The notes below the pieces were generated by a model. That model saw only the letters and a list, made by a program, of their open reading frames with translations, ran no database searches and had not been told where the DNA came from. Below, piece after piece: positions 5,751 through 12,880 of a stretch of DNA of 21,614 nt (positions within the stretch are counted from its first letter, which is position 1; every line of letters begins with the position of its first letter). The DNA is from a virus. The position numbers and the translations under genes are program-made. The DNA lies in the IMG/VR virus record IMGVR_UViG_3300025759_000822, positions 1 through 21,614 of that record. One strand, 5' to 3'.

Positions 5751-6253
5751 AAACAAACAAAGAAACAATTAAAACGTATTTAGAACAAGAGAAAACACAC
5801 GGACAAAGTGCAAATGTATTTTTTGAATATTCCAATATTTATTCATACGGTTATCACTATTTGTTAGGGAAATTCCTTGATGATGATTTATTAATCATAA
5901 ATGACACGGGATACAGTGCCACTACATCAAAGCATATACACTTATTAAGAAACACGGCAAACGAAATGAATATAACTAATTTCAGTACATCAAACGTTGA
6001 TACAATAAGCGTATACAATGAAATTAAGTATTTAGAAGGTAAATTGCATAAGGCAAGAAAACCAGAAATCTGGTATAACAGAATAAATAATTTATATATT
6101 AAGTGGTATGATTTCACAAAAAAATATGGTGCTTTAAATATGAAAGGTGCATCCATTAAATTAGGTTTTAATAATAAATCAAATGACATTCAAAAGATAA
6201 TGATTAGAATTGAGCAATACTATACAACATTAACACTTAATTTAAACGTATGA
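5747..6253 (+). CDS. Conserved phage-type hypothetical protein, 168 aa
   Basis: The segment NIYSYGYHYLLGKFL followed by LLIINDTGYSATTSKHIHLL (about residues 31-66) matches a pattern I associate with a widespread phage family (an IYSYG-H strand pair, then G-YS-TT-KH). I know of no established biochemical role. The C-terminal part is helical and basic (RKPEIWYNRINNLYIKWYD). The gene is coupled upstream and downstream by ATGA overlaps, between the 75-aa protein and a zinc-ribbon protein. An ORF in antisense covers part of it but has no support. Confidence 0.78.
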   Translation: MKTNKETIKTYLEQEKTHGQSANVFFEYSNIYSYGYHYLLGKFLDDDLLIINDTGYSATTSKHIHLLRNTANEMNITNFSTSNVDTISVYNEIKYLEGKLHKARKPEIWYNRINNLYIKWYDFTKKYGALNMKGASIKLGFNNKSNDIQKIMIRIEQYYTTLTLNLNV

Positions 6254-6411
6254 AAACAGCACAAAGAAAGTATTTTATAAATGATGTTATTAATGCAGGT
6301 TTTAATATTGAGCCGTTAACCTGCTTAAATTGTAATAGTCAAGAGGTTACATTTAACCAATATATAGGGGACGCACATTGCTCAGAGTGTGGAACATGGC
6401 AAACTGAATAA
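6250..6411 (+). CDS. Small zinc-ribbon protein, 53 aa
   Basis: CLNC at residues 25-28 and CSEC at 44-47, separated by 15 residues, form a C-terminal zinc ribbon, preceded by a short helical N-terminus (RKYFINDVINAGF). It is the second mini zinc ribbon in the window. The two have different layouts (CxxC at the N-terminus in one and at the C-terminus in the other), so they are not obvious duplicates. Coupled to the 168-aa gene by ATGA. Confidence 0.72.
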   Translation: MKTAQRKYFINDVINAGFNIEPLTCLNCNSQEVTFNQYIGDAHCSECGTWQTE

Positions 6412-6427
6412 ATTAAATTATATAATT

Positions 6428-6577
6428 ATGAAAAACTTTAAAACATTTGATAATTGGTTAAAATGGTTAAATAAAAAAGATATTTCAATAAGTATTGAAC
6501 ATGAATATTTTAGAGAACACTATAACAATTTAGATAGTTTTGAAAATAATCTAAAATTATTTAATTATATAAATTAA
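6428..6577 (+). CDS. Small hypothetical protein, 49 aa
   Basis: Not recognised. It begins MKNFKTFDNWLKWLNKKD and ends NLDSFENNLKLFNYIN; rich in Asn, Lys and aromatic residues, probably helical. A longer frame begins at ATG 6389 inside the zinc-ribbon gene, but ATG 6428 has the usual leader (ataattATG) and avoids a 23-nt overlap, so I prefer it. Last gene before the terminator at 6614. Confidence 0.6.
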   Translation: MKNFKTFDNWLKWLNKKDISISIEHEYFREHYNNLDSFENNLKLFNYIN

Positions 6578-6613
6578 AATATATTAATCTTTTATCGTCT
6601 TTTATTAAAAATT

Positions 6614-6638
6614 AACCTCCTTTTTAGGGGGTTTTTTT
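6614..6638 (+). terminator. Intrinsic terminator, possibly bidirectional
   Basis: AACCTCC (6614-6620) pairs with GGGGGTT (6627-6633, one G-U), loop TTTTTA, with T residues through 6638. On the other strand the same stem is followed by a T-rich stretch (TTAATTTTTAAT), so it may also stop leftward transcripts. It closes the 4913-6577 unit. Confidence 0.75.
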
Positions 6639-6973
6639 ATTCCTTACATTTTGTTAGATTCTTAACATTCAGTTAGTTATGATTAATTAAATAGTCAATA
6701 TCTATAATTCTTTATCTTAATCAGCTATAAACATAGCCATATTAAGCAATTTAAGCACCTTTTTAGCTAGTTTCACACCCTTTCTGGTATGTACCCCTCA
6801 TTTTAATTTAATAAGCCCTTAAAACGCCTCTAATTTAATATTTAGTTTTATGTAGGTTATAGATAAGGGGTACTCTGCCTGTTTGCAAACGCTCTGTGTA
6901 TATTACCCCACTCTCTCTACACTTCATACTTTCCATCTGACACTTGTATATCCTTTATGAATTCAATACCTTT
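6639..6973. other. 335-nt non-coding region with reversed strand composition
   Basis: No convincing gene on either strand. The + strand is pyrimidine-rich here (for example CCCCACTCTCTCTACACTTC near 6907-6926), opposite to the purine-rich + strand of every gene around it. It holds an 8-bp inverted repeat, GTACCCCT (6791-6798) and AGGGGTAC (6866-6873), spaced by 67 nt, and a 10-bp palindrome GTTTGCAAAC (6881-6890). A CCTTTATGAAT motif occurs twice, at 6952 and 6970, the second at the likely start of the next gene. It could be a leader RNA, an antisense transcript or part of an origin. Confidence 0.5.
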
Positions 6974-7222
6974 ATGAATCTAATGGGTAGAAAGAAACTT
7001 GTTCGATATGACAAAAACTATTTAAAGGCAATATCTTATTGCATAGACAACAACATTAAGATATATGCTGTGCCAAAGACACAACGTGAGTATTATGTTG
7101 AGGTAAATGACAATGGTCAAATAATACGTTCACCTGAGGCATATAATCTAAATGAATGGAGTGATAAAATAGTTGAACTATATACATTCTACTACTACAA
7201 ACATAACCCAACCGCCAAATAG
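6974..7222 (+). CDS. Hypothetical protein, 82 aa
   Basis: Not recognised. A basic start (MNLMGRKKLVRYDKNYLK) leads into a helix and beta strands (YCIDNNIKIYAVPKTQREYY; VEVNDNGQIIRSPEAYNLNEW). ATG 6974 is chosen; ATG 6983 (MGRKK) is an alternative, and the frame opens from a TTG at 6944 with poorer context. It is the only gene in the control region, with non-coding DNA before it and a repeat array 26 nt after it. A DNA-binding protein acting on that array would be reasonable, but no helix-turn-helix is clear. Confidence 0.68.
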   Translation: MNLMGRKKLVRYDKNYLKAISYCIDNNIKIYAVPKTQREYYVEVNDNGQIIRSPEAYNLNEWSDKIVELYTFYYYKHNPTAK

Positions 7223-7248
7223 TCAGATTATATATATTATATATATAT

Positions 7249-7335
7249 ACATAGTGTATTATATTACATAATGTATTATATTGCATAGTGTAATATATTA
7301 CACAGTGTATTACATAGTGTAATACATAGTATGTA
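7249..7335 (+). repeat. Tandem array of three 17-bp and three 12-bp units
   Basis: Three 17-bp units follow one another at 7249, 7266 and 7283: ACATAGTGTATTATATT, ACATAATGTATTATATT, GCATAGTGTAATATATT. Three 12-bp units follow at 7300, 7312 and 7324: ACACAGTGTATT, ACATAGTGTAAT, ACATAGTATGTA. The short units lack the last 5 bases. The core ACAyAGTGT is a near-palindrome (perfect in unit 4: ACAC-A-GTGT). There are no unique spacers, so this is not CRISPR. Iterons of an origin or a multi-site operator are the best readings. Confidence 0.8.
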
Positions 7336-7360
7336 ACATATACATATATAATACATATAT

Positions 7361-7401
7361 AACTGACATATATTCAGTTGGAATATAGTAAAGTACAAAA
7401 T
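7361..7401 (+). promoter_or_regulatory. Promoter P4 (late?) with phage box TCAGTTGGA and inverted repeat
   Basis: TCAGTTGGA at 7374-7382 is the fourth exact copy of the phage box. Here the upstream TTTG is ATAT, and the -7 position (12 nt after the box) is TACAAAAT, so the sigma-consensus parts are weak. Unlike P1-P3, the box is half of an inverted repeat AACTGA-catatat-TCAGTT (7361-7379). It sits 43 nt before the first structural gene and may need an activator. Confidence 0.55.
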
Positions 7402-7424
7402 CAAATAAAATTATTAATTATAAT

Positions 7425-8141
7425 ATGGCACTAAAACAAATCGAACTAGAAGTACCAACAACTCTATCTGACATTAAACTTTGGCAATATCAAAAGTATA
7501 TGAAAGTCATAGAGCAGAACAAAACAGAAGATGCCGAAGATGAAGAACAAATAAACGATTTCTTAAATATGAAACTCGTAGAAATATTCTGTAATGTTTC
7601 ATTAAGAGATGTTAGTAGAATACCTTTAAAGGAATATAAAAAAGTATTAGAAATATTAAATAAGGCATTTGAAGAAAAACCTAAATTAATACAGAGATTT
7701 GATTTGTTAGATGTAGATATGGGATTTATACCAAAGCTTGATGATATAACGCTTGGTGAATATGTAGACATAGAAACTAATATTGCTGATTGGCAAAAAA
7801 TGCACAAAGCTATGGCTGTATTGTATAGACCAGTTAATTTTAATGCACAAGATAAATACACTATTGCTCCTTATAAAGTAAATGAAGAGATACAAGAATT
7901 AATGAAAGAAATGCCTTTAGATGTAGCAATTAGTTCAATGGTTTTTTTTTACGCTTTAGGGAAGGAGTTGCTGGGAGCTATACCGAAATATTTGGAGCAA
8001 AATCTGAAGAAAGAGGATATGCTACAGCTAGAGATGCATTTGCACAAAAATGGGGGTGGTATCAATCAATTTATGCACTTGCTAAAGGAGATGTCAGAAA
8101 CTTCAATACAGTTACCGAGCTTCCACTCTACCAGTGTTTAA
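7425..8141 (+). CDS. Tail assembly chaperone-like protein, short (0-frame) product, 238 aa
   Basis: The first 175 residues fit a family seen in Bacteroidota siphoviruses: LSDIKLWQYQKYMKVI, then MGFIPKLDDITLGEYVDIE (about residues 100-118), then WQKMHKAMAVLYRP (about 125-138), and MPLDVAISSMVFFYALGKEL near 164-183. Tail chaperones bind the tape measure and tube subunits during assembly and often come in two forms made by frameshifting. The gene starts at ATG 7425 after promoter P4 and opens the structural cluster. In the 0 frame it stops at 8141, leaving a 67-nt gap before the next gene; a -1 frame runs from the T9 run to that gene. The chaperone role is inferred from family look and the frameshift arrangement. 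Unusually, five genes separate it from the tape measure gene. Confidence 0.7.
   Translation: MALKQIELEVPTTLSDIKLWQYQKYMKVIEQNKTEDAEDEEQINDFLNMKLVEIFCNVSLRDVSRIPLKEYKKVLEILNKAFEEKPKLIQRFDLLDVDMGFIPKLDDITLGEYVDIETNIADWQKMHKAMAVLYRPVNFNAQDKYTIAPYKVNEEIQELMKEMPLDVAISSMVFFYALGKELLGAIPKYLEQNLKKEDMLQLEMHLHKNGGGINQFMHLLKEMSETSIQLPSFHSTSV
7942..7950 (+). other. T9 slippery run, probable -1 frameshift site
   Basis: Nine T residues follow GTT TTT TTT in the 0 frame, giving the slippery heptamer T TTT TTT. The -1 frame is closed by TAG at 7931-7933 just before the run and open from there to TGA 8212. A slip here would therefore give a long product. A sequencing indel in the homopolymer would look the same. 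Confidence 0.6.
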
Positions 8142-8212
8142 ATTATTTGGCATTTGAAAAAGAAAAAGTAGATATAGAACAACAAGAATTAAAAAAAGCA
8201 TATAGACAATGA
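7949..8212 (+). CDS. -1 frame extension of the tail chaperone-like gene (long product about 262 aa)
   Basis: In the -1 frame this segment encodes about 87 residues including FAQKWGWYQSIYALAKGDV and then LPLYQCLNYLAFEKEKVD, a pattern I associate with the C-terminus of related phage chaperones or their fusions. Third codon positions are AT-rich as in the rest of the genome, whereas the 0 frame across the same bases uses many G-ending codons. The TGA (8210-8212) overlaps the next start codon at 8209 in an ATGA, the coupling used repeatedly here. It would be translated as 7425-7949 joined to 7949-8212. A true frameshift and a homopolymer sequencing error cannot be told apart from this sequence alone. 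Confidence 0.68.
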   Translation, partial: LRFREGVAGSYTEIFGAKSEERGYATARDAFAQKWGWYQSIYALAKGDVRNFNTVTELPLYQCLNYLAFEKEKVDIEQQELKKAYRQ

Positions 8213-8700
8213 CAAGTTTTTACGACATACTAGACAAGCTTAAAACCTACCTTCAAGGCAACACTAATGTAAATTCAGTTACGTTTGGAGATATATTTGA
8301 AGTTGACCTAGCTAAACAAACCATATTTCCTTTATCACACATAATTGTAAATGGATGTACATTTCAAGACCATGTAGTTCAATTCAATCTACAAGTTATA
8401 TGTATGGATATTGTCAACGAAACCAAAGAAGACAAGAAAGATTTAAACAACTATTTTCACGACATAAACAATAAACAAGATGTGTTAAACACACAGTTTG
8501 CTGTAGTCAACGGTTTACAATCGGCACTTAGAAGAGGAGAATTGTTTACTGATTTATATCAAATAGATACAGATTATACTGCCAATATGTTTGAAGATAG
8601 ATTTGAGAACTTACTTGCTGGTTGGAGCTTAGATATATCAATCACAGTGGCAAACAATGAAATATCGGATATTAATGCTAACGGTCAATCTCCTTGCTAA
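8209..8700 (+). CDS. Tail terminator/completion-like protein, 163 aa
   Basis: Contains LDKLKTYLQGNTNVNSVTFG (residues 8-27), FEVDLAKQTIFPLSHIIVNG (about 30-49), VICMDIVNE, DVLNTQFAVVNGLQSALRRG and RFENLLAGWSLDISI. The arrangement resembles a family found next to the gp10-like gene in flavobacterial phages, in the position expected for a tail terminator that caps the tail tube at the head side. The functional name is an inference from layout and fold impression. Start and stop are coupled to both neighbours: ATGA upstream and TAATG downstream. Confidence 0.7.
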   Translation: MTSFYDILDKLKTYLQGNTNVNSVTFGDIFEVDLAKQTIFPLSHIIVNGCTFQDHVVQFNLQVICMDIVNETKEDKKDLNNYFHDINNKQDVLNTQFAVVNGLQSALRRGELFTDLYQIDTDYTANMFEDRFENLLAGWSLDISITVANNEISDINANGQSPC

Positions 8701-9281
8701 TGAGTTTTAAGTTTAAAAATACAGAAGCATACTTGACTAATTATACAAAAAAAATTATTGTATTAACCAGACAAGAAATACTTAATCCACAACAAAGAAC
8801 ATATAGAAGTAAATTATTTGGTAACAGAACAATAAATTCACCATTAAACTCTAGTGGTAGTTTAAGAAATAGCTTGCGATTAAAGAAAGTAATAAAAAAC
8901 ACTGTTAGCGAAAAAGGATTTAAAGCAACACAATCATTTAGGGTTATGGGTAATGCTTATGGCGAAATATTAGACGAGGGTGGAACACCAAATAAAGTCA
9001 ACGCTACAGAATCTAAATTAGAAAACTGGATTACAACAAAGCCTGTTACTTTAGAAAAAATAAAAGACAAAACCAAAGCCGCACAATACATGAAAAGAAA
9101 GATTGATAGATATGGTGTTCAGGGCACTGGCTTTTTACAGAAAATTGTTAACAAACAGTTTGATACTGTTTTAGGAGTGATACCAAGTTTGGTAAAAGAT
9201 ATAGAATTTAACCTAGAAGATATGTTTATAGCTTTAGGTTGGGATAAACAGGGTCAAGATACATTTGTAAGAAAAATATAA
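8700..9281 (+). CDS. HK97 gp10-like head-tail/neck protein, 193 aa
   Basis: Basic alpha/beta protein. SSGSLRNSLRLKKVIKN near residues 55-71, then SFRVMGNAYGEILDEGGTPN (about 80-99) and WITTKPVTL (about 108-116). An aligned stretch of Gly-rich substrate-like turn and basic helices of this type is typical of HK97-gp10-like proteins, which link the connector to the tail. ATG 8700 is preferred to the TTG at 8694 because it overlaps the upstream stop as TAATG. Next gene starts 1 nt after the stop. Assignment is moderate, because the family diverges strongly. Confidence 0.66.
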   Translation: MSFKFKNTEAYLTNYTKKIIVLTRQEILNPQQRTYRSKLFGNRTINSPLNSSGSLRNSLRLKKVIKNTVSEKGFKATQSFRVMGNAYGEILDEGGTPNKVNATESKLENWITTKPVTLEKIKDKTKAAQYMKRKIDRYGVQGTGFLQKIVNKQFDTVLGVIPSLVKDIEFNLEDMFIALGWDKQGQDTFVRKI

Positions 9282-9282
9282 T

Positions 9283-10650
9283 ATGAGCACAATAATTAAC
9301 ACAAGAAGTCCATTTTACTTTAAAGTATCTAATGCAGATTTAAGCTCTGTTAAATTAGAACTATATATTTGGACTGGAACGTATGCACAAAGAAATGCAT
9401 CCTATAAAAGATATACTTTAACAAAAGAACAGTTATTAGACGAGCTAGATAGAGGAACAACTACTGCTACTACAGCTAACAAATTAGTTGATAGCACACA
9501 AAACTTTCAGACTACAGCTCAAGTAGGCAGTTTCATAAAGAATACAACAGATTCAACAACAGCAAGTGTTACTGCTATTGATAGCGACACAACTTTATCT
9601 ATAAGCTCCGACATTATGGCTACAGGTGAAAATTATATATTATTTGCTAAACCTTATGTTGTATTTGAATTAAGTGAGCTTGCAAGAGACTTTATGGAAA
9701 CAGAGTATAACAACTACGCAACTGACACTTTATGGATAGATGCAGATATTACTATTTATGATTCAACAGGAACTATTGTTCAGGTAAACTCTCAAGACAC
9801 AAACACATCTAGTTTCTTAGGCATAGATGGTTATGGTTACTTTGAAGATGGCACTAATCCTAGAAGTGTTCAATATACAACACCTATGGTGCTTCAACAC
9901 AATACTACAGTTTATTATAATGATGGTGCTGATATAAAGATTCCTATATACGCAGAAGCAGAAACCGTAACAGCAACTTTAACAAGTTCAGCAGGAGCAG
10001 ATATTTATTGGGATAATGCTGATGATTTTTGGGATACTTATAATGTAACTTGGGGTTCAGGACAAACTCCTGTAGTAATTACTGACAATGGAAACACTAA
10101 TCAAAAGATACAATACTTAATTATTACTGATAGTGAGGATTTAAACGATGGAGATTTTGTAACTATATCTAGTAATAATGCTTCTTATTCAGATGTAGTT
10201 ATAACGCTTAAAAAAGTATGTGAGCCTAAATACACGCCACTAAATGTAATATTCTATAATAAATTTGGAGCACTACAAAACCTATGGTTCTTTAAGAAGT
10301 CTATGACTAATATTAATATTACTTCACAACAGTTTAAAAATAATATTTTAGATATAGAGAATTCTGGTGGAGCACCATCTTATGCATTAAGTAAGCATCA
10401 AGAAAAGAAGTTTATGGCAAATGGAAAAGAATCAATAACTGTTAATTCAGGGTTTTATAGTGAAGACCATAATGAGGTTGTAAGAGAAATGTTACTTGCA
10501 GAACAAGTTTGGATTTATAATGGAACAAACACTTTACCTATAAATCTTAAATCTAATACACTTCAATTCAAAAAGTCAGTTAATGATAAACTTATTAGTT
10601 ACACCTTGTCCTTTGATTACGCTTACGATAAAATAAACAACATTCTATAA
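9283..10650 (+). CDS. Tail/baseplate structural protein, 455 aa
   Basis: Large beta-rich protein. The N-terminus (residues 1-55: RSPFYFKVSNADLSSVKLEL, then YKRYTLTKEQL) continues at about 124 with PYVVFELSELARDFMETEY. Between them, about residues 58-123, lies a Thr/Ser-rich block with TANKLVDSTQNFQTTAQVG and SDTTLSISSDIM, a module type often found in phage fibres and linkers. The middle (about 220-330) looks like Ig-like strands. The C-terminal part has FGALQNLWFFKKSMTNINI and the NSGFYSEDHNEVVREMLLAE region. Position beside another large structural gene suggests distal tail or baseplate, perhaps host-contact. No enzymatic motif seen. Coupled to the next gene by TAATG. Confidence 0.72.
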   Translation: MSTIINTRSPFYFKVSNADLSSVKLELYIWTGTYAQRNASYKRYTLTKEQLLDELDRGTTTATTANKLVDSTQNFQTTAQVGSFIKNTTDSTTASVTAIDSDTTLSISSDIMATGENYILFAKPYVVFELSELARDFMETEYNNYATDTLWIDADITIYDSTGTIVQVNSQDTNTSSFLGIDGYGYFEDGTNPRSVQYTTPMVLQHNTTVYYNDGADIKIPIYAEAETVTATLTSSAGADIYWDNADDFWDTYNVTWGSGQTPVVITDNGNTNQKIQYLIITDSEDLNDGDFVTISSNNASYSDVVITLKKVCEPKYTPLNVIFYNKFGALQNLWFFKKSMTNINITSQQFKNNILDIENSGGAPSYALSKHQEKKFMANGKESITVNSGFYSEDHNEVVREMLLAEQVWIYNGTNTLPINLKSNTLQFKKSVNDKLISYTLSFDYAYDKINNIL

Positions 10651-12878
10651 TGCAAAAAATAGTATTATACATAAAAAATAATGATGATGTCTATAAAAGG
10701 GTAGATATGTTTAATGATGAAACTATTTCATTAACATCTAAAATACAAGATGTAAGAGACATACAAAAAGTATTTACTGACTTTAGTCAAACATTTACAT
10801 TACCTGCCTCTAAAACAAATAATAAACTATTTCAACATTGGTATAATTATAATATTGATAATGGTTTTGATGCAAGAAGCAGAAAAGATGCCGTAATGGA
10901 ATTAGATTTCTCTCCATTTAGAAGAGGTAAGATTTCTCTTAATAATGTTAAGATGAAAGACAACAAACCTTTTTCTTATGAGGTTGTTTTTTATGGCAAT
11001 ACTATAAACTTAAAAGATTTGCTTGGAGATGACGAATTAAGTACTCTTGGTCAACTAGATGATTATACACATGATTACACAAGTTCTAATGTTAAGAATG
11101 GATTACAAACAGGATTATCTTCTGGTAAAATAATATATCCTTTAATATCACACACAAAAAGATTTTATTATGATTCGGCTCAATCGAGCCCTAATTATAG
11201 TGGTAATTTATATTACAACACATCACAAAACGGTATTGGTTTAGAGTTTGATGATTTAAAACCTGCTGTTAAATGCCTAACTATAATAGAAGCTATAGAA
11301 GACAAATATACTACGGCTAACGGATATTCTTCTAATGTTGTGTTCACTAGAGATTTCTTTAGCTCAACTGAATTTAGTAATCTATTTCTTTGGTTAAGTA
11401 GAAACAAAGGAGCTATAGGAGGAGACGAAAACCAAGAAGAAACATTAAGTCGTATATGTGGTGCATGGGGGTACTCTTCTGGTGACTTAGGTTTTAATAT
11501 AACTGGAGATACTTGGACTGTATCAACTTCAGGGCATACAAGACGTTATGATGCACAATTAACAATAACTACAACAGGTGCAGACCAAACTAAACCTTAT
11601 AGTGTAAAAGCTATAGATTATGTTACTGGAAATACACTAGGACAATTAGCTTTAGGTGCAGGAGCTTCAAGAGATTTCACTGTTCAATTAATATCAACAT
11701 TTGAACTTGTTAATTATCAAATCAAATGGATTGTTGAATCTAATGAAACTTTATCGTTTACTCCTACATTAAACATGACAGAGTATATACTTAATCCAAT
11801 AACACAAACTCCTATAGGTACAAACACTGCTGTATTTAATATAGGAGGAACTGGAGCAAGTATATCTACAACAAGTGAGATTATAATAACAGACAATGTG
11901 CCTAAAATAAAAACTATTGATTTTCTTACGGGATTATTTAAGATGTTTAATTTGACAGCATATTATATTGACGATGTAGCTGATGCAGACTTTGGTAAAA
12001 TATATGTAGATACTTTAGATAACTTTTATTTAGATGCAGCAAACAATCCGTCTGAAGGTAGTTATGATATAACAAAACATATAGATACAAAAGAATTAAC
12101 TATAGACAGGGCTTTTGAATTTAATCAAATTAATTTTGAGTATGAAGAACCCTCTACTTTATTATCTATAAATCATCAAGAACAATTTAATGAGATATTT
12201 GGCAACGAAGAAGTAAGACCTACGTTTGTTGATAGAGGAACTAAATACGAAGTTAAAGTACCTTTTGAGCACATGAAGTTTGAAAGAATAATCGACACTA
12301 ATCAAACAGGAACAAGTCCTTATTCAGCAATTACATCTCCTTCGCCATACATAACAGACATTCTTTGTGGTTATTCAGCAGATGGTGACTTCGAATCTAA
12401 AACAGATGTAACTCCAAATACTGGTAATTATTCTCCAGTACTAACGAAACCTTTAGTGTTTTATGCTATACAAGAATCTGGATTATCTTCTGGAACAGGA
12501 ATCAAATGGATTTCAGATGGAACTCCTGTAGAAATAACACAATACTATAGACCTTCTAACACTAATGAAGACGGAACAACGTCAACTGCGGCTGCTTTTA
12601 CTATTAACTTTGATGATGAAATAGATGAGTGGAATTTAACTAATTATGATGGAGGCACTAACTCTTTGTTTAAAAAGTTTTACGCTAATTATATTAACGG
12701 AATCTTTGAAGAAAAGAAAAGAATATATAAGTTAAAAGGATACTTGCCAACAGATATATTAGTTAATTATAGATTAAATGATGAGCTTGTGATACAAGAT
12801 AGAACATTTACGATTAATTCTATAAGCACAAACTTTAAAACTGAAGTAAGTCAATTAGAATTACTAAACAAATTATAA
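10650..12878 (+). CDS. Large tail/baseplate structural protein, 742 aa
   Basis: The largest protein in the window. The N-terminal section TDFSQTFTLPASKTNNKLFQ (about residues 43-62), PFRRGKISLNNVKMKDNKPF and VFYGNTINLKDLLGDDELS resembles a distal-tail or baseplate-hub family in Bacteroidota phages. The C-terminus GYLPTDILVNYRLNDELVIQ and FKTEVSQLELLNKL also recurs in that family, by my recollection. The middle is Thr/Ser-rich beta sequence. It probably forms part of the tail tip that binds receptors or links the tube to fibres. No lytic domain motif is seen. It is coupled by TAATG to the preceding gene and followed 2 nt later by a small gene. Confidence 0.72.
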   Translation: MQKIVLYIKNNDDVYKRVDMFNDETISLTSKIQDVRDIQKVFTDFSQTFTLPASKTNNKLFQHWYNYNIDNGFDARSRKDAVMELDFSPFRRGKISLNNVKMKDNKPFSYEVVFYGNTINLKDLLGDDELSTLGQLDDYTHDYTSSNVKNGLQTGLSSGKIIYPLISHTKRFYYDSAQSSPNYSGNLYYNTSQNGIGLEFDDLKPAVKCLTIIEAIEDKYTTANGYSSNVVFTRDFFSSTEFSNLFLWLSRNKGAIGGDENQEETLSRICGAWGYSSGDLGFNITGDTWTVSTSGHTRRYDAQLTITTTGADQTKPYSVKAIDYVTGNTLGQLALGAGASRDFTVQLISTFELVNYQIKWIVESNETLSFTPTLNMTEYILNPITQTPIGTNTAVFNIGGTGASISTTSEIIITDNVPKIKTIDFLTGLFKMFNLTAYYIDDVADADFGKIYVDTLDNFYLDAANNPSEGSYDITKHIDTKELTIDRAFEFNQINFEYEEPSTLLSINHQEQFNEIFGNEEVRPTFVDRGTKYEVKVPFEHMKFERIIDTNQTGTSPYSAITSPSPYITDILCGYSADGDFESKTDVTPNTGNYSPVLTKPLVFYAIQESGLSSGTGIKWISDGTPVEITQYYRPSNTNEDGTTSTAAAFTINFDDEIDEWNLTNYDGGTNSLFKKFYANYINGIFEEKKRIYKLKGYLPTDILVNYRLNDELVIQDRTFTINSISTNFKTEVSQLELLNKL

Positions 12879-12880
12879 CT

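Noticed and set aside
6835-6936. 33-codon minus-strand ORF (begins MESMKCRESG) in the non-coding region
   Set aside because: Too short, no neighbours on that strand, no promoter that I could see, and composition explained by the local strand bias. Mentioned because the strand bias is itself odd.
7056-7286. 76-codon minus-strand frame over the 82-aa gene and repeat array
   Set aside because: It runs antisense to a better gene, starts in the low-complexity array and has an improbable composition (poly Tyr/Ile/His).
7249-7335. Possible CRISPR array
   Set aside because: Units are 12-17 bp in direct tandem with no unique spacers and no cas genes; it is a simple iteron-type repeat.
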